Source of the DNA: Loripinus fragilis | Lineage: Eukaryota; Mollusca; Bivalvia; Lucinida; Lucinidae | Assembly: GCA_964019695.1 (NCBI GenBank) | Contig: OZ026524.1 | Span: 62,565,066-62,629,065 of the forward strand | DNA length: 64,000 nt | Reading direction: 5' to 3' | Shown: piece after piece, positions 30,236 through 41,330 of the stretch | Position numbering within the stretch: position 1 is the first letter of the stretch | Layout of the letters: each line of letters begins with the position of its first letter | Translations under genes and position numbers: made by a program | Notes under the pieces: generated by a model | The model's input: the letters and a program-made list of their open reading frames with translations, nothing else | Told to the model about the DNA's origin: nothing | The model's database searches: none

Positions 30236-30305
30236 GAACAATTTTTCAGTCATGTCCGGATGGGTCTTCCTTTGTTGAACAAGTACCAAGCAGTCTCAGT
30301 ACCAC
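30236..30305 (-). mobile_element. SINE fragment at the duplication edge
   Basis: 'caatttttcagtcatgtccg' and 'gggtcttcctttgttgaaca' match the SINE body seen at 59096-59145. Copy A ends inside the same sequence, so the duplication breakpoint lies in a SINE. Confidence 0.55.
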
Positions 30306-30727
30306 TCCTGATTTCCTGCTGACATTGAAGCTGGCCATCATTCGACAAGTTAATCAGTTTGTCCAGCAGAACTTGTTTCTTATTTAACACATCCAGAAAT
30401 CATGGGTTAGGGATTCAATCCTAATGGCCAAGTGAAATGTTATAGGTTCAACTCTTGCTGAGACCATACTGAGTAATTAAAATTTGGCTCAGTGAGTAAC
30501 AAATCTGTACTGTTATCAAACATTAAAATGAAAGAGTTATAATTCCCTTGAATCACATCAGATATTGCTGTATGTTGATAACTGTGGTCAATGGACTCCT
30601 AAGAACTGGACTTTCTCTGAGACCAAACTATCTTATCTGCGAGATGCTGTTCACCCTGAAAAAATTATTGCACAAACCAATATGACATATTGTTATATGA
30701 CTAGAGAGAATCCCGTCTCCTGATTCA
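30306..30727. other. No gene recognised
   Basis: Ordinary AT-rich sequence with decayed repeat text and no assignable feature. Confidence 0.4.
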
Positions 30728-31435
30728 GTGCTATCATTAACCAAAATCAACAGAAATCACCAAAATCACCAGAAAATCACCGAAATCACCAGATAAAAGT
30801 AAGAAATCACCTTTTTATTGTTAACGTAATGCAATAATATGATTAGAATTAGTATAATATGCTTATTTCTAGTCCGTTTTTAAAAATATGTTGATAAAAA
30901 AATCACTTTCAAATTGCTATAATGTGATGCTATATTTTGTATTGACATATTTATTTGCTGGCACATTAAAATATAAGCCTTTTGTAAACTTATCAATTAT
31001 TATACTATTATTTATATCATATAAAGGTATAAAATTAACATTAAAATGGATATTTCCTTTTTTTCTGGTGATTTTGGTGATTTTGCCATGCCTTGAATTG
31101 GAAATTGAAATGTACATTTTTTTTCATATTTTAATCAAAGTAGAAATAAGCTTATTATACAAATTGTTATCCTATTATGGCATTAAATTAATAATAAAAT
31201 TGTGATTTCCTATTTTTATCTGGTGATTTCGGTGAATTCGCTGTGCACTGAATTTGAAAGTGAAATCGTAACATTTTTTCATTTCTTTTTAAAATCAAAG
31301 TAGAAATAAGCTTATCGTACTAATTCTTATTATATTATGACATTAAACTAACAATAAAATGGTAGTTTTTCTTACTTTTATCTGGTGATTTCTTGGTGAT
31401 TTCTGCTGATTTCTGTTAATCCTCGGACCCTCCTG
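30728..31435. repeat. Inverted-repeat element with 'aaatcacc' arms and ~170 bp core units
   Basis: The left arm (30735-30812) is rich in 'cagaaatcacc' and 'ccagataaaagtaag'. The right arm (31368-31425) is its complement ('cttacttttatctggtgatt', 'gctgatttctgttaat'). Between them an AT-rich unit repeats about every 170 bp ('agtagaaataagcttat' at 31140 and 31300). The 105-codon frame at 30888-31205 is low-complexity and not called. Confidence 0.6.
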
Positions 31436-32879
31436 ATTGACTCAATTTGTCTTCATAAATCTCTATGTCTACCTGAAAACCGGTCTAAACTGGCCTACAA
31501 GTTAATATTGCATGAAAACCAGCTCAAACTAGTTTCCAGAAGTTAATATTTTGACACTTTTTGTAGAGCTAAAAATAGCATGATTAATATAAAATTAACA
31601 TGTGCTGCATGAAATTGACATGATTTGCTGTTTCACATCCCAACAGGTAAATTAAAGACTTTCATGATTTTTTTAAAAACAGTTTTGTATTATCTTGTTT
31701 GTTAATTTATATCTTTGTTTTGAAAAAACAAAAAGTATAAAAAAAAGTTTTATAGCAATTAAATTTTACATTCCACACTCAGAGAATTAGTATACTTTTC
31801 AACATGCAAAATACTATATGTTTAAAGATTTAATAACAGTTGATAAAACTTGTGAGAAAGTCCTTAGGCTGAATGTTGAACATAACTAAAACAACAAAAC
31901 AAAAAATAGAAAAGTTTCATTCTTAGTTGAAACGCCACACAATAAAACAGTTATTGACTTCAACTTTGGTAGACATAAGGATTATCTACCCTGTTTCATT
32001 CCCTTTAATTTGATATGCAACACAACTAATTCACACTGGGTAGGCGGCAACATCGAACGCTGAACACAATCGAGGAACTGCGATCAATATGTACAGTCGC
32101 TGTTATAAATAAGTCAGTTTATCTGTTTTTTTTTGTTTTTTTTTTATAATTTATAGCAGAATTTTAATAAAATTGGTTTCGCCTATCTATTCTGAAATGA
32201 ATCGTGATTTGTTCTATGCAGGTGTTGTTTCTGATTTCCAATTATAAATGTCGTGATATTAACTGATCATTTTTTACAATGTTTTCAAGATGAAAATTCA
32301 GTTTAGTGATGTTTTTTCTCTTTTTGAAAAGGGATAATACACAAGTGGCTGGATGGTGAAACATTTGAATGTCTTCCCTAAATACCAGACAAATTTCACC
32401 ATGCAATGTGCAATTTTAATTGAGCTACATATGATTTAAAAAAGGAGAGGTGAATCAAAATGGCAATCGAAAACACCTTTTCAAATATTCATTTTCAATT
32501 GGTGAACGCTGCTCATAGCAATCGATGAACTAAACATTAAAATAGCCAAAATGTCCTAAAATAAGCTTTAAATGCATTATTTTGGACCCAAAGACAGTAA
32601 TTTGGGTCCCAGACCCAGTCGACCCCATTGAATGTAGTGACATGCGTATACTTCATATGATTTTAACTTTTCATTCACAGGAATGGGGCGTGCAACAGCG
32701 AAAAAAAAATGCCCTGGTCCCTGGGGCCCGGGGAGGGGTTAAAAATCATTAAATTTCAGTAAAAATTTACTGTCAGCCGAAATTTTTACAATGCAAGGGA
32801 AACAATTCATTGCTAAAATGCATCACACTATCATCATACAATATGGGCTGCAGGCCCCCCAACTGAAAATTATTTATCT
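31436..32879. other. Non-coding; decayed MITE fragments
   Basis: Contains 'cacaccgg'-family remnants at 32033-32192 ('cacactgggtaggcggcaac' and 'gtttcgcctatct') and a partial one at 32461-32530 ('ggcaatcgaaaacacc', 'gcaatcgatgaac'). A palindromic 'ggggcccggggag' lies near 32724. No gene. Confidence 0.5.
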
Positions 32880-33330
32880 TATTTCGCGACCCAAACATAT
32901 GTTGTGGGTACGCAAAAGAACCGTCTCAATGAGACGGTTCTTTTGAGCACCCCAGGTAGGAGCTTGTAGCTGAAAATTATTTATCTTATATCTCAACCAA
33001 AACATATATTGTGGGTACTCAAAAGAACAATCTCAATGAGACTGTTCTTTTGAGAACCACTGATATGAGCGGGTAACTGAAAATTATTTATCTTCTCTCT
33101 CAATCAAACCATAGGTTGTGGGTAGTCAATACAGTCTTTCAATACTTTTTCAGAGCCGTCTCAATGAGACGGTTCTTTTGAGCAACCAAAACACACTGCT
33201 GCAGGCCCCAAGATAAGAGCCTGTAGCAGCTGAAGATTATTTATCTTATTTCTGAACCACAACATATACTGTGGGTACTCAAAAAGACCGCCTCAATGAG
33301 ACGGTCAATGAGACGGTTCTTTTGAGTGAC
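32880..33330. repeat. Palindrome-bearing array, left of the Mutator-like pseudogene
   Basis: Four units of 105-130 bp, each with 'tatttatctta', 'acatat..tgtgggta' and a hairpin 'caaaagaaccgtctc'-AAT-'gagacggttcttttg' (near 32913, 33018, 33150 and 33278). They have the same orientation as the array at 35505-36390. Confidence 0.85.
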
Positions 33331-33395
33331 CCCAAAACACACACTTTTACTGATGGATAAAAAAAAATTGCAATTTCACGCTGCTGGCTGCTATA

Positions 33396-35170
33396 ATGGC
33401 ACATGTCAGATCGTGTGTTCGGGTTTTTGCACCTAAAAATGAGAATATCTTTTCTTACGGTTTCAGTGGAGACTCTGATTGCTACAGACTCCTTCATACT
33501 AGAAGGCTATGGGACATGTTGAATGAGGTTTTTCACCAACACCAGCAAACAAGCCCTTCCTGTGGTGGACGTTAGATTTTGATTATGCAAGTGAACAACA
33601 GAGAATGCTATGTTGGAGAGAAAAAGTAATCTGTGATCGCTGTCAGTACGAATCGCAGATGTATAACCTGTATGAAGAGATAAAAACGGGAAAGCCCGTA
33701 AGAAAACCTGCCACGGCCAATGTCGGACTAAATATTGGGCTTAGTAATACACCCATTGGTCCCAGCAATGTCAGAAAGATATTTCTAAGTACAAATATTC
33801 CTGCTCCTTCTAGAAGAGGTCTGCAAAAATGTGCAAATGCAGTATGCAAAATTATTGAAAATGTCAACAAGAGTGAAATGAAAGCAAGGAGAAAGTCTCT
33901 GAAGACCATAAATTTATTAATATGACAGCCAGAAACAGATATAGCCATTCAGTCTGATAGAATGTTTAACAACCCTCTATATTTAGGGATAGGGAAGACT
34001 CCATTCCAGCCTGCAACACAGTGCAGCTATTCGGTTGTTGAAAATGTGACGAGAAAGAAGCAAGTTATCGCCATGGAGATTGTAAGCAAATTGTGCAGTA
34101 AACATGTTTACCACTCTTCAACAGATGAGATACAGTGTGACATCAAGTCAGAAAAATGTAGTGCAACCATCCCAATGGAGCAGAGTATTGGGGATGAGAG
34201 ACAGTGGGCGAAATCCTGTTTACTCCAGCTAAAAGAAGATCAGCTACAAGTACAATACATCACTACGGATCCAGACACCAGTGCGTTTAAAGCCGCAGAA
34301 GACCTCCATCTTGCAAATATGTCGTCTGTTGCCCCAGTGCACCAAATTGATACACGACATCTTTCACAGAATCATCGAAAGCATATAAAGAGTAGAAGGT
34401 CTCTTCTTAACATGATGCCTGGGGTGACAAAAAGATGTAGAGAGAAGAAATTAAACAGCTTTGCTGTTGATCTAAGCATGCGCTTCCAATCGGAGTTTCA
34501 TAACATTCATAGAAAAGTAAACGGTGACGCGCTTATGCTTCAAAAACACATTAATATGACTTCTGACGCCATCATAGCATGCTATCAGGGTGACCACAGG
34601 CTATGTCTGTCACAGTCTACTGTCTGTATAGGAGACAGTGACAACAATTGGCTTGTTAAAAGTGAATATTTACCTTACTTTTTCAAATTGAAGGTGAAAA
34701 TAGGTTCGGAAAAAGTATTACGAGACTGTATTGACTATTGTCTTGGGGCGAGCATTGTGGAAAAGACCAAACTTAATTCAAACTCACAAAAAGTTGAATC
34801 TGTGAATAATGTTATTAGACATGCATTGCCTAAAAATGTGACATTTGCCAGGAATTTTTCAGGAAGGGCTCATTGTGCAGTCTTCAAATGTAACAATGGT
34901 CCCGGAGAGGCAATATTGAAGCTTTGTGAAGCAATTGGCTGTTCTATCCCTTCAAATAGTAAAGTGTCGGCTGGACTTTTGGCCGAACAGAAATGTTTTG
35001 AAAACAACCAAGTGCGTTGTGGGTCCGCAAAAAGAAAAATCCAGCGTAAATGTAGGAGAAATAATCTTTACAAGTTATATGAAAAGCACCAAGAGAAAAT
35101 ATCTTATAGAAAAGCCCAATTGCTTCTTAAACAGGCCAAAACAAGGCAATTGAGAGCCAAAGTAAGCTAG
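33396..35170 (+). pseudogene. Mutator-like transposase-domain protein, broken
   Basis: The frame from ATG 33396 ('MAHVRSCVRVFAP', '...LWDMLNEVFHQHQQ') runs to a TAG at 33573. A one-base loss near 33568 moves it to the frame 'LDFDYASEQQRMLCWREKV', which continues to an in-frame TGA at 33923-33925 and then, in the same frame, to TAG 35168. Motifs: 'WREKVICDRCQYES', 'NVGLNIGLSNTPIG', 'IQSDRMFNNPLYLGIGKTP', 'YITTDPDTSAF', 'HQIDTRHLSQNHRKHI', 'NSQKVESVNNVIRHALPKNV', 'CNNGPGEA'. I recognise this as the Mutator-like (PF20700-type) domain family widespread in molluscs and cnidarians. The aspartates in QSD and TTDPD and the glutamate in KVESVN are candidate catalytic residues. The C-terminus is lysine/arginine rich. 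No transposon ends were found. Lesions: one frameshift and one stop. Confidence 0.8.
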
Positions 35171-35504
35171 GACCTTTGTTACACTTTGAAGAGCTGCACA
35201 TTGAGACAAACAACTAAAAAAACGACTAAACAGGATCACACTTACAGTATAACAACAAAAAGCAATCATCCTATCCCAAAATGCAAGATGGAGAATGCTT
35301 CGTCGTGCAGCTTCCAAGTCTAAAACAAGCATCACATGACATATTTTCTGAATGACGTTCGAAAACCAGGTGATCTGGGTTTATGCAGTTTCTCATGGCA
35401 CAGGTGGCTGACGTCCATTAAATCACCAGCATCATTGGTACGGGGAAGCTCTGTTACCTTTTTATGTAGCATATAGGCCACTCTGTTATTTTCTTTATTT
35501 CTTA
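35171..35504. other. Downstream of the Mutator-like pseudogene, no gene
   Basis: No further homology after the stop. Two short minus-strand frames here lack domains. Confidence 0.4.
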
Positions 35505-36390
35505 TCCAAAACATATGGTGTGGGTACTCAAAAGAACCGTCTCAATGAGACGGCCCCCTTGAGCACCCAAAACACATATTCAAATTAATGGGTAAGAAAA
35601 TTAAAAGTTTGCGCAAATAAAATTTCCTTATCTGGATCTATGAATAGCAATACAAAACATATGGTGTGGGTACTCAAAAGAACCGTCTCAATGAGACGGT
35701 CCCCTTCAGCACCCAAAACACATGTTTAAATTAATGGGTAAGAAATTAATTAAAAGTTTATGCAAATAAAACGGCCAGGCCTCCAGATAAAAGTGTGTAT
35801 TGGAATATTATTTTCTTTATTTCTCATCCAAAACATATGGTGTGAGTACTCAAAAGAACCGTCTCAATGAGACGGTCCCTCAAGCACCCAAAACACATGT
35901 TCAAATTAATGGGTAAGAAAACAATTAAAAGTTTACGCAAATAATCTGGATCTATGAATAGCAATACAAAACATATGGTGTGGGTACTCAAAAGAACTGT
36001 CTCAATGAGACGGTCCCCTTCAGCACCCAAAACACATGTTTAAATTAATGGGTAAGAAATTAATTAAAAGTTTACGTAAATAAAACAGCCAGGCCTCCAG
36101 ATAAGAGTGCGTATTAGAATACTATCCTCTTTATTTCTCATCCAAAACATATGGTGTGGGTACTCAAAAGAACCGTCTCAATGAGACGGTCCCCTTGAGT
36201 ACCCAAAACACATGTTTAAATTAATGGGTAAGAAATTAATTAAAAGTTTACGTAAATAAAACAGCCAGGCCTCCAGATAAGAGTGCATATTGGAATATTA
36301 TCCTCTTCATTTCTCATCCAAAACATATGGTGTGGGTACTCAAAAGAACCGTCTCAATGAGACGGTCCCCTCAAGCACCCAATACACATG
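35505..36390. repeat. Palindrome-bearing tandem array, right of the Mutator-like pseudogene
   Basis: Six units begin 'aaaacatatggtgtgggtac' near 35511, 35656, 35829, 35969, 36146 and 36322, spaced 140-177 bp. Each contains 'ctcaaaagaaccgtctc'-AAT-'gagacggtcccc' and then 'cacccaaaacacatgttcaa', 'aattaatgggtaagaaa'. Spacing alternates because two unit subtypes differ in their tails. Confidence 0.9.
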
Positions 36391-36639
36391 TTCAAATTAA
36401 TAGGTAAGAGAATAATTAAAAGTTTAAGCAAATAAAATTTCCTTATCTTGATCTATGAATAGCAATACTTCAGTGCAAAACATGAAGAAACCCTGAGAGA
36501 TCATGCAGAATGTATATGGTTTCACTACTCATCAGAGTATCTTGACTAGTTCCATAATGACTAGACGCAAAAAAATTCATTAACATGTATTATAATGGCT
36601 GTGAGATCCATAATATGTCAATGAGATCTATACGAAATG

Positions 36640-36884
36640 GTGTAACAAACACCTATATATTCCTGAAAATTTCTTGAAATGTCTTTAGCACTATTTTACA
36701 GTATTTTGCTATCTTGAATAGTTCCTGAGTATCATCTGAACACATAAGGCGCCTAAAAGTATTTGGTCTAGCAAGCAAGTTCCTTGGCAGATAAACCCTT
36801 CTAGCATCACTAAAGTAAGAACACTCAATTAAATAATGATATTCATCACCAATTTTGTTATGAAAACACAATTCACATATCCTG
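36640..36884 (-). pseudogene. LINE ORF2 C-terminal fragment
   Basis: The minus strand reads 'ICELCFHNKIGDEYHYLIEC', then 'YLPRNLLARPNT' and 'FRRLMCSDDTQELFKIAKY'. This is the cysteine/histidine motif (C-x2-C...H-x4-C) and tail common at the end of non-LTR retrotransposon ORF2 proteins in invertebrates. It is truncated on the upstream side at about 37520 and is interrupted inside the Cys motif region by the MITE at 36885-37495. Only about 80 codons remain. Confidence 0.7.
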
Positions 36885-37495
36885 CAGGGGTGTGGAAATA
36901 GTAAAATTTTCTACTTGTCCAGGGACAAGTAAATGGCCATAATGTACTTGTCCAAAGAAAATTTTACTTGTCCGATAGTGTCAGATTAGCTTAGGCCTAA
37001 ATGAAATATATGTGTGGTTCCTGTTGCATACCAACAAAATTTAGGGTAGGTAGGTAGGGAAATTATTAAATTTTGTTGTAACATTTAACAAAGAAAATAG
37101 TGACAAAATCTGAAAAAGTGCCCATTTTAGGTATTTTTCTCAGAAGACCATTTTAATGTTTAGGGGGTTGAAAAAAAATAGGGTAGGTAGGCAACAGGAA
37201 CCACACATATATTTCATTTAAGCCTTATTCCTATCTGTGCTTAAACAATTTACACTTTCGAAAACAGAATGAAACCATGCAGATATCAACTCTCTTGTAA
37301 AAAGTGTAGATCCACACTGTTTTCAATGCAACATGTGAACTCATAATAATTAATCTAAATATGAAATACAAAATTTTATTAACTTGATGACAAATTTTGC
37401 ACTTGTCCAAGGACAAGTAAATTGAAATTTTCAACTTGTCCTGAATGAAATGGGACCAGGTCGGACAAGTTGGGCATGGTATTTCCACAGCCCTG
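36885..37495. mobile_element. hAT-like MITE (611 bp) with 8-9 bp TSD
   Basis: The ends CAGGGGTGTGGAAATA and TATTTCCACAGCCCTG are inverted. The flanks are CATATCCTG on both sides (36876-36884 and 37496-37504). The interior repeats 'acttgtccagggacaagt' near both ends. It splits the LINE fragment, whose text 'RDDRIC|ELC' rejoins across it. No transposase. Confidence 0.85.
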
Positions 37496-37520
37496 CATAT
37501 CCTGTCATCCCTAGATGTAT

Positions 37521-38110
37521 CGAGGCTCTATGATTTGTGGTTTCATACAAGAAGATTTTTTCATGTTTTCAATAGGCCTGTGTAAAACATGTGGCCCCTT
37601 GGGACAGGACCATTTTCGGCCCCAGGATCATAATTTGAACAAACTTGGTAGAGGTCCACTAGTCTTGGTGATGCTACAAACCAAATATCAAAGCTCTATG
37701 CCTTGTGGTTTTAGACAAGAAGATTTTTTATGTTTTCCCTATAGAAGCCTATGTATCACATGTAACCCCAGGGACAGGCCCATTTATGGCCCATGGGCAT
37801 AATGGGCATAATTTGAACAAGTTTGGTAGAGGTTGACTAGATGATGCTACAAACCAAATATCAAATCTGTATGTCTTGTGGTTTCAGACAAAAACATTTT
37901 TTAAATTTTACATCTTGAAAATCTATTTTTAGCCTGTGTTGACCAAAATCATTTGAACAATTATCAAAGAGGGCTATATAAAGATCATTCCTGCCAAGTT
38001 TGGCCAAATTCCAGAAAGTAGTTTAGGAGATGTCCTTTGATGCAAATGTTGACCACAGACGACGACAGACTTCTAACGATCACAATAGCTCATTAAGTGC
38101 TTTGAAGCGG
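37521..38110 (+). repeat. Tandem repeat ~150-190 bp with 3' 'cacaatagctca' end
   Basis: Three units with 'accaaatatcaaagctctat', 'ttgtggtttcagacaa' and 'gaagattttt' recur at about 37526, 37680 and 37855. The tail has 'gaccacagacgacgacag' and 'gatcacaatagctcatt', like the end of pearl-type repeats. Another tail ('gacggacgacggacatc', 'atcacaatagctca') lies at 38549-38590 on the far side of the next MITE. Confidence 0.65.
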
Positions 38111-38165
38111 GATTTCTGTGAAGTTTGGTGAAATACCACCAATTGGTATAGGAGACATTATTTAA

Positions 38166-38533
38166 AGCTGCATACTCTGTAACTTTGAACATTTTTCGAA
38201 AATTTTTATTTTCTTTTTAAATCATTTGTAAAAGCAGAATTAAGTTAAGTTTTCACAATAAATCTGTTCACTATAGCTAAAAACTGCATGGGAAAGTGAA
38301 TTATCTTATAAAAACATGGGTTTTTTCTCTTGTTGGTAATTATTTGCGTCCCTCCAATAATTATAAACAGGTAAGTTTTAACATAAATGCTGTTGTTTTG
38401 ATACTGATAATTTGTATAGAGTCACGAAATTGGTAAAATGTATACCTGAATTTTAGTTTTTTTTACTGTGTTCTTGAAAAATAGAAACATTATTTCAAAA
38501 ATTAAAAGATCAAAAGTTACAGACTATGCAGCT
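38166..38533. mobile_element. TTAA MITE, copy 1 (368 bp)
   Basis: TTAA at 38162-38165 and 38534-38537. The inverted ends begin AGCTGCATACTCTGTAACTT and end in the complement of AGCTGCATAGTCTGTAACTT. The interior matches 49645-50009 closely ('ttgttggtaattatttgcgt', 'cctccaataattataaac'). It is inserted inside the surrounding tandem-repeat element. No ORF. Confidence 0.9.
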
Positions 38534-38599
38534 TTAAAGGAAATTGTTGACGGACGACGGACATCTTATGATCACAATAGCTCATCTTGAGCCTATACA

Positions 38600-39334
38600 A
38601 TTGACTAGTAGTACTTAGTACATAACCATTGGTGACTCGCAGTGCTCTGGAAGAATGTGGGTGGGGGATTTGTGCTAAACACATCTGTTTTACTTATTTA
38701 GATAATTGTACAGCTACCTAGATTCTGGGTCAGTCTCTTAATGTATTGCAGTAATCCAATCAGCTCAAAAATATTTACTACAGTACTAAGGTCAAAATCT
38801 TACCTCATTTATCACCATTCAGCATGTTCAGCTGAGGGACCAAACTGCCTGCCTGATGTCCCTCTTGTCAGTGAAGTATGTGTTCACCATAGAAGCCTCT
38901 ACAGCCTCCTGGCTACTGAAAACCATGCTAATCCTGCATTTCTGACATAGACTGCTGGATGGCAGCTGCTGCATGTTGATGCTCTGAAGAACATTTAAAT
39001 ATAAACCAAGTCCTGCTGAGTCTGGATTTATCCTTTTTTTCAAATAAATGTACTGTCAATTAAGATCAGCTGGTGTCTGTGGAGCTATCTGAGCAGAATC
39101 CTTACTGTTTTTCAGTCTGACTGAAAATATACAAGGCTCTATATTAGGTCAGGCTAAACAGTGTTTAATCTAAAGCCATTGACCCCTTGCTGAAAAGCTA
39201 AGGTGGGCCATCTTTAACAAATATATGTGAATGGGGAAATATTGAGTTATATTATCACGTGAAATCGAATGCATATCACCCAGATTTCCAAGATTGAAGA
39301 CTGGAAAAGTATTATTGAGGGTCTAGATGGGGTA
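38600..39334. other. No gene recognised
   Basis: Short open frames on both strands near 38741-39043 show no domain. No repeat structure seen by eye. Confidence 0.4.
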
Positions 39335-39605
39335 TAATGATTAGTGAATAATGACCATTTTTTATAATGAATAGTGAATAATGAGCCAAAAAAATAATGA
39401 ATAGTGAATACTGATATACTTAAAAATAATGAATAATCCTATTTTTTTAATGAATTGAAGAAAACATTAATGAATAGTGAATAATCAGGTTTCTTTGCCA
39501 CATTTCTTGCCTATAATGAATAATTGGTCTTATTTTAATGAAACCCCAAAATTTTAATGAGATGAATAATGGGCTAAATTTTTAATGAATAGTGAATACC
39601 AGACC
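39335..39605. repeat. AT-rich minisatellite 'aatgaatagtgaat'
   Basis: 'taatgaatagtgaata' and variants recur roughly every 20-35 bp, ending before a C-rich 'accccccccatccagacc'. Non-coding. Confidence 0.8.
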
Positions 39606-39969
39606 CCCCCCATCCAGACCCTCATTATTAGGCCCAACATCCAGCTATGAATCTTAAATGATTCGGCAGTTTCAATTGGATTAAATATTATATTTTATTC
39701 AAATTAATTTGTACATGGTATATACAGCTTGACACAATAAGATAAGGATATGAGCACTTGAATTCCGAGAATCGGATGTGTCGCCTTGCCAAACAGATGT
39801 CAATCAAGGCAAATTTGTCGAATTTATATCCCGGGCGAAGGGTTACTTTAGAGAAACTTATAAATGACAAAATATAAATCCCATTTCTCCAACCCCTAAG
39901 TTCACCTTGGGTATCATACAGATCAAAGTTATAAGCCTATCAACTAGTTTTCAGTGGTTAGTTCAATAA
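39606..39969. other. No gene recognised
   Basis: AT-rich sequence with no repeat or coding signal; a 60-codon minus-strand frame has no motif. Confidence 0.4.
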
Positions 39970-40765
39970 AAAATAAACTAATCTGTATAATTTCAATATC
40001 TGACTTCAACCTGACCCAGAGGTCAGGGTTGTGTGTAAGGTCAAAGTGTTTGCTTCTATGTTAGTCTATACTGCTTTACCCTAAATTTGATATGCAACAT
40101 GACCACATTCAGAATTTTTACCCTTTAATCCAAACCGCAGGTTGAGGGTCTGTGTGTAAGGAGAGAATATGTGCTTGCATGGTGCTCTATGCTCCATTCC
40201 CTGTAATTTGTTATGCAACATGACCATGTTCTAAAAAAGTTGAATTTAGACCTATTGACCCCACCCCCAGGGTCGAGATGGGAGTGTAGGGGGAGGTCTG
40301 CAGACAAAATATATGCGACCATGTTGCTGCATTAGAGAATCCCTTTAATTTGATATGCAACATGCCATTGATCTGAAAGAGTTAAAGTTTGACCTTTTGA
40401 CCCCTAGGGTCGGAGGGCTGGGGTCGGAGAGCAAAATATTTAGTACCGAGTTGCTGCATTTGCGATTCTCTTTCTTAATTTGATATGTTCTGAAAAAGTT
40501 GAATTTGACCTACTGACCCAATCCCCAGGGGAAGGGGAGGAGGGGGTCTGCAGCCAAAATATTTGCTACCGTGTTGCTGCATTTCGTGATTCCCTTTATT
40601 TGATATGTAACAATGACCAAGTTCTGAAAAAGCTTGAACTTTGACCTATTGATCCCATCCCCAGAGTCATGGAAGGGGGACTGCAGTCAAAATATTTGGG
40701 ACCATGTTGATGCATTCTTGACTCCAGTTAATTTGATATGCAACATGACCATGAAGAAACTCTCA
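39970..40765. repeat. Tandem repeat, ~120-140 bp units
   Basis: The phrases 'tttgatatgcaacatgacca', 'tgaccccatccccag', 'aaaatatttgctacc' and 'gttgctgcatt' recur near 40088, 40210, 40350, 40480, 40600 and 40735. About six units, 70-85% alike by eye. Confidence 0.8.
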
Positions 40766-40965
40766 AATCCATCTATTTAATGCCCAGGTCACACATTCGC
40801 GGATCACCTCGTAGTCCGATATGGATGCACAACGCAAGTACTACTACGTATGATTACGGATGCAATACGGAAATATACAGACTAATACGGATTGCCACGG
40901 ATGATGCAGGATCGTATCCTTGGCTAATCCTGCGTCAAATCCGTGAATGTGTGACCTGGACATAA

Positions 40966-41330
40966 CATTTGTCCTGGATGCTCAAAAGTACCGTCTCCAA
41001 GAAATTGGCCCTCGTGAGCATCCATGACATTTTTTTCCATTGTAAACAAGAAAACCGCCCTCCAACTAGGCAAACTGGAGAAACTATGATCCCATCCATC
41101 AATTTCAATTTTAACACCTGTTTTGGGTGCTCAAAAGAACCATCTCAATGAGGTGATCCCCCTGAGCATCCACAACATGTTTTCAATCACAAATATTAAA
41201 GCTAAATTTCAATTACTCAAACAGTGAGACCATTCTCCTTAGCTATTCTCCAATCTACCACAATTCCATCCAATTTAATACTTGTCCTGGGTGCTCAAAA
41301 GTTATTAACAGCCCTTTGACTGTATTGTCT
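40966..41330. repeat. Degenerate copies of the palindrome repeat
   Basis: 'gtcctggatgctcaaaagta', 'ttgggtgctcaaaagaacca' with 'ctcaatgaggtgatccc', and 'cctgggtgctcaaaagtta' at 40972, 41122 and 41285 are decayed relatives of the arrays at 32880 and 35505. Confidence 0.6.

Larger units (their letters stand above)
21814..30254 (+). repeat. Segmental duplication copy B
   Basis: The second tandem copy of the ancestral unit. It starts with 'ttcaaaaaatatctttta' and ends with 'gaacaatttttcagtcatg', the same edges as copy A. It is enlarged by a MITE (21832-22099), a pearl-like element (22542-23708) and a TTAA element (26137-29918). It lacks both the LTR element and the SINE. No host gene found. Confidence 0.85.

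Noticed and set aside
30888..31205. 105-codon hydrophobic frame resembling a membrane protein
   Set aside because: Low-complexity AT-rich repeat core (Ile/Leu/Lys/Phe-rich by composition) between inverted arms.
35505..36390. CRISPR array because of regular palindromic repeats
   Set aside because: Eukaryotic context, repeat homology runs through the would-be spacers, and single copies are dispersed in the window.
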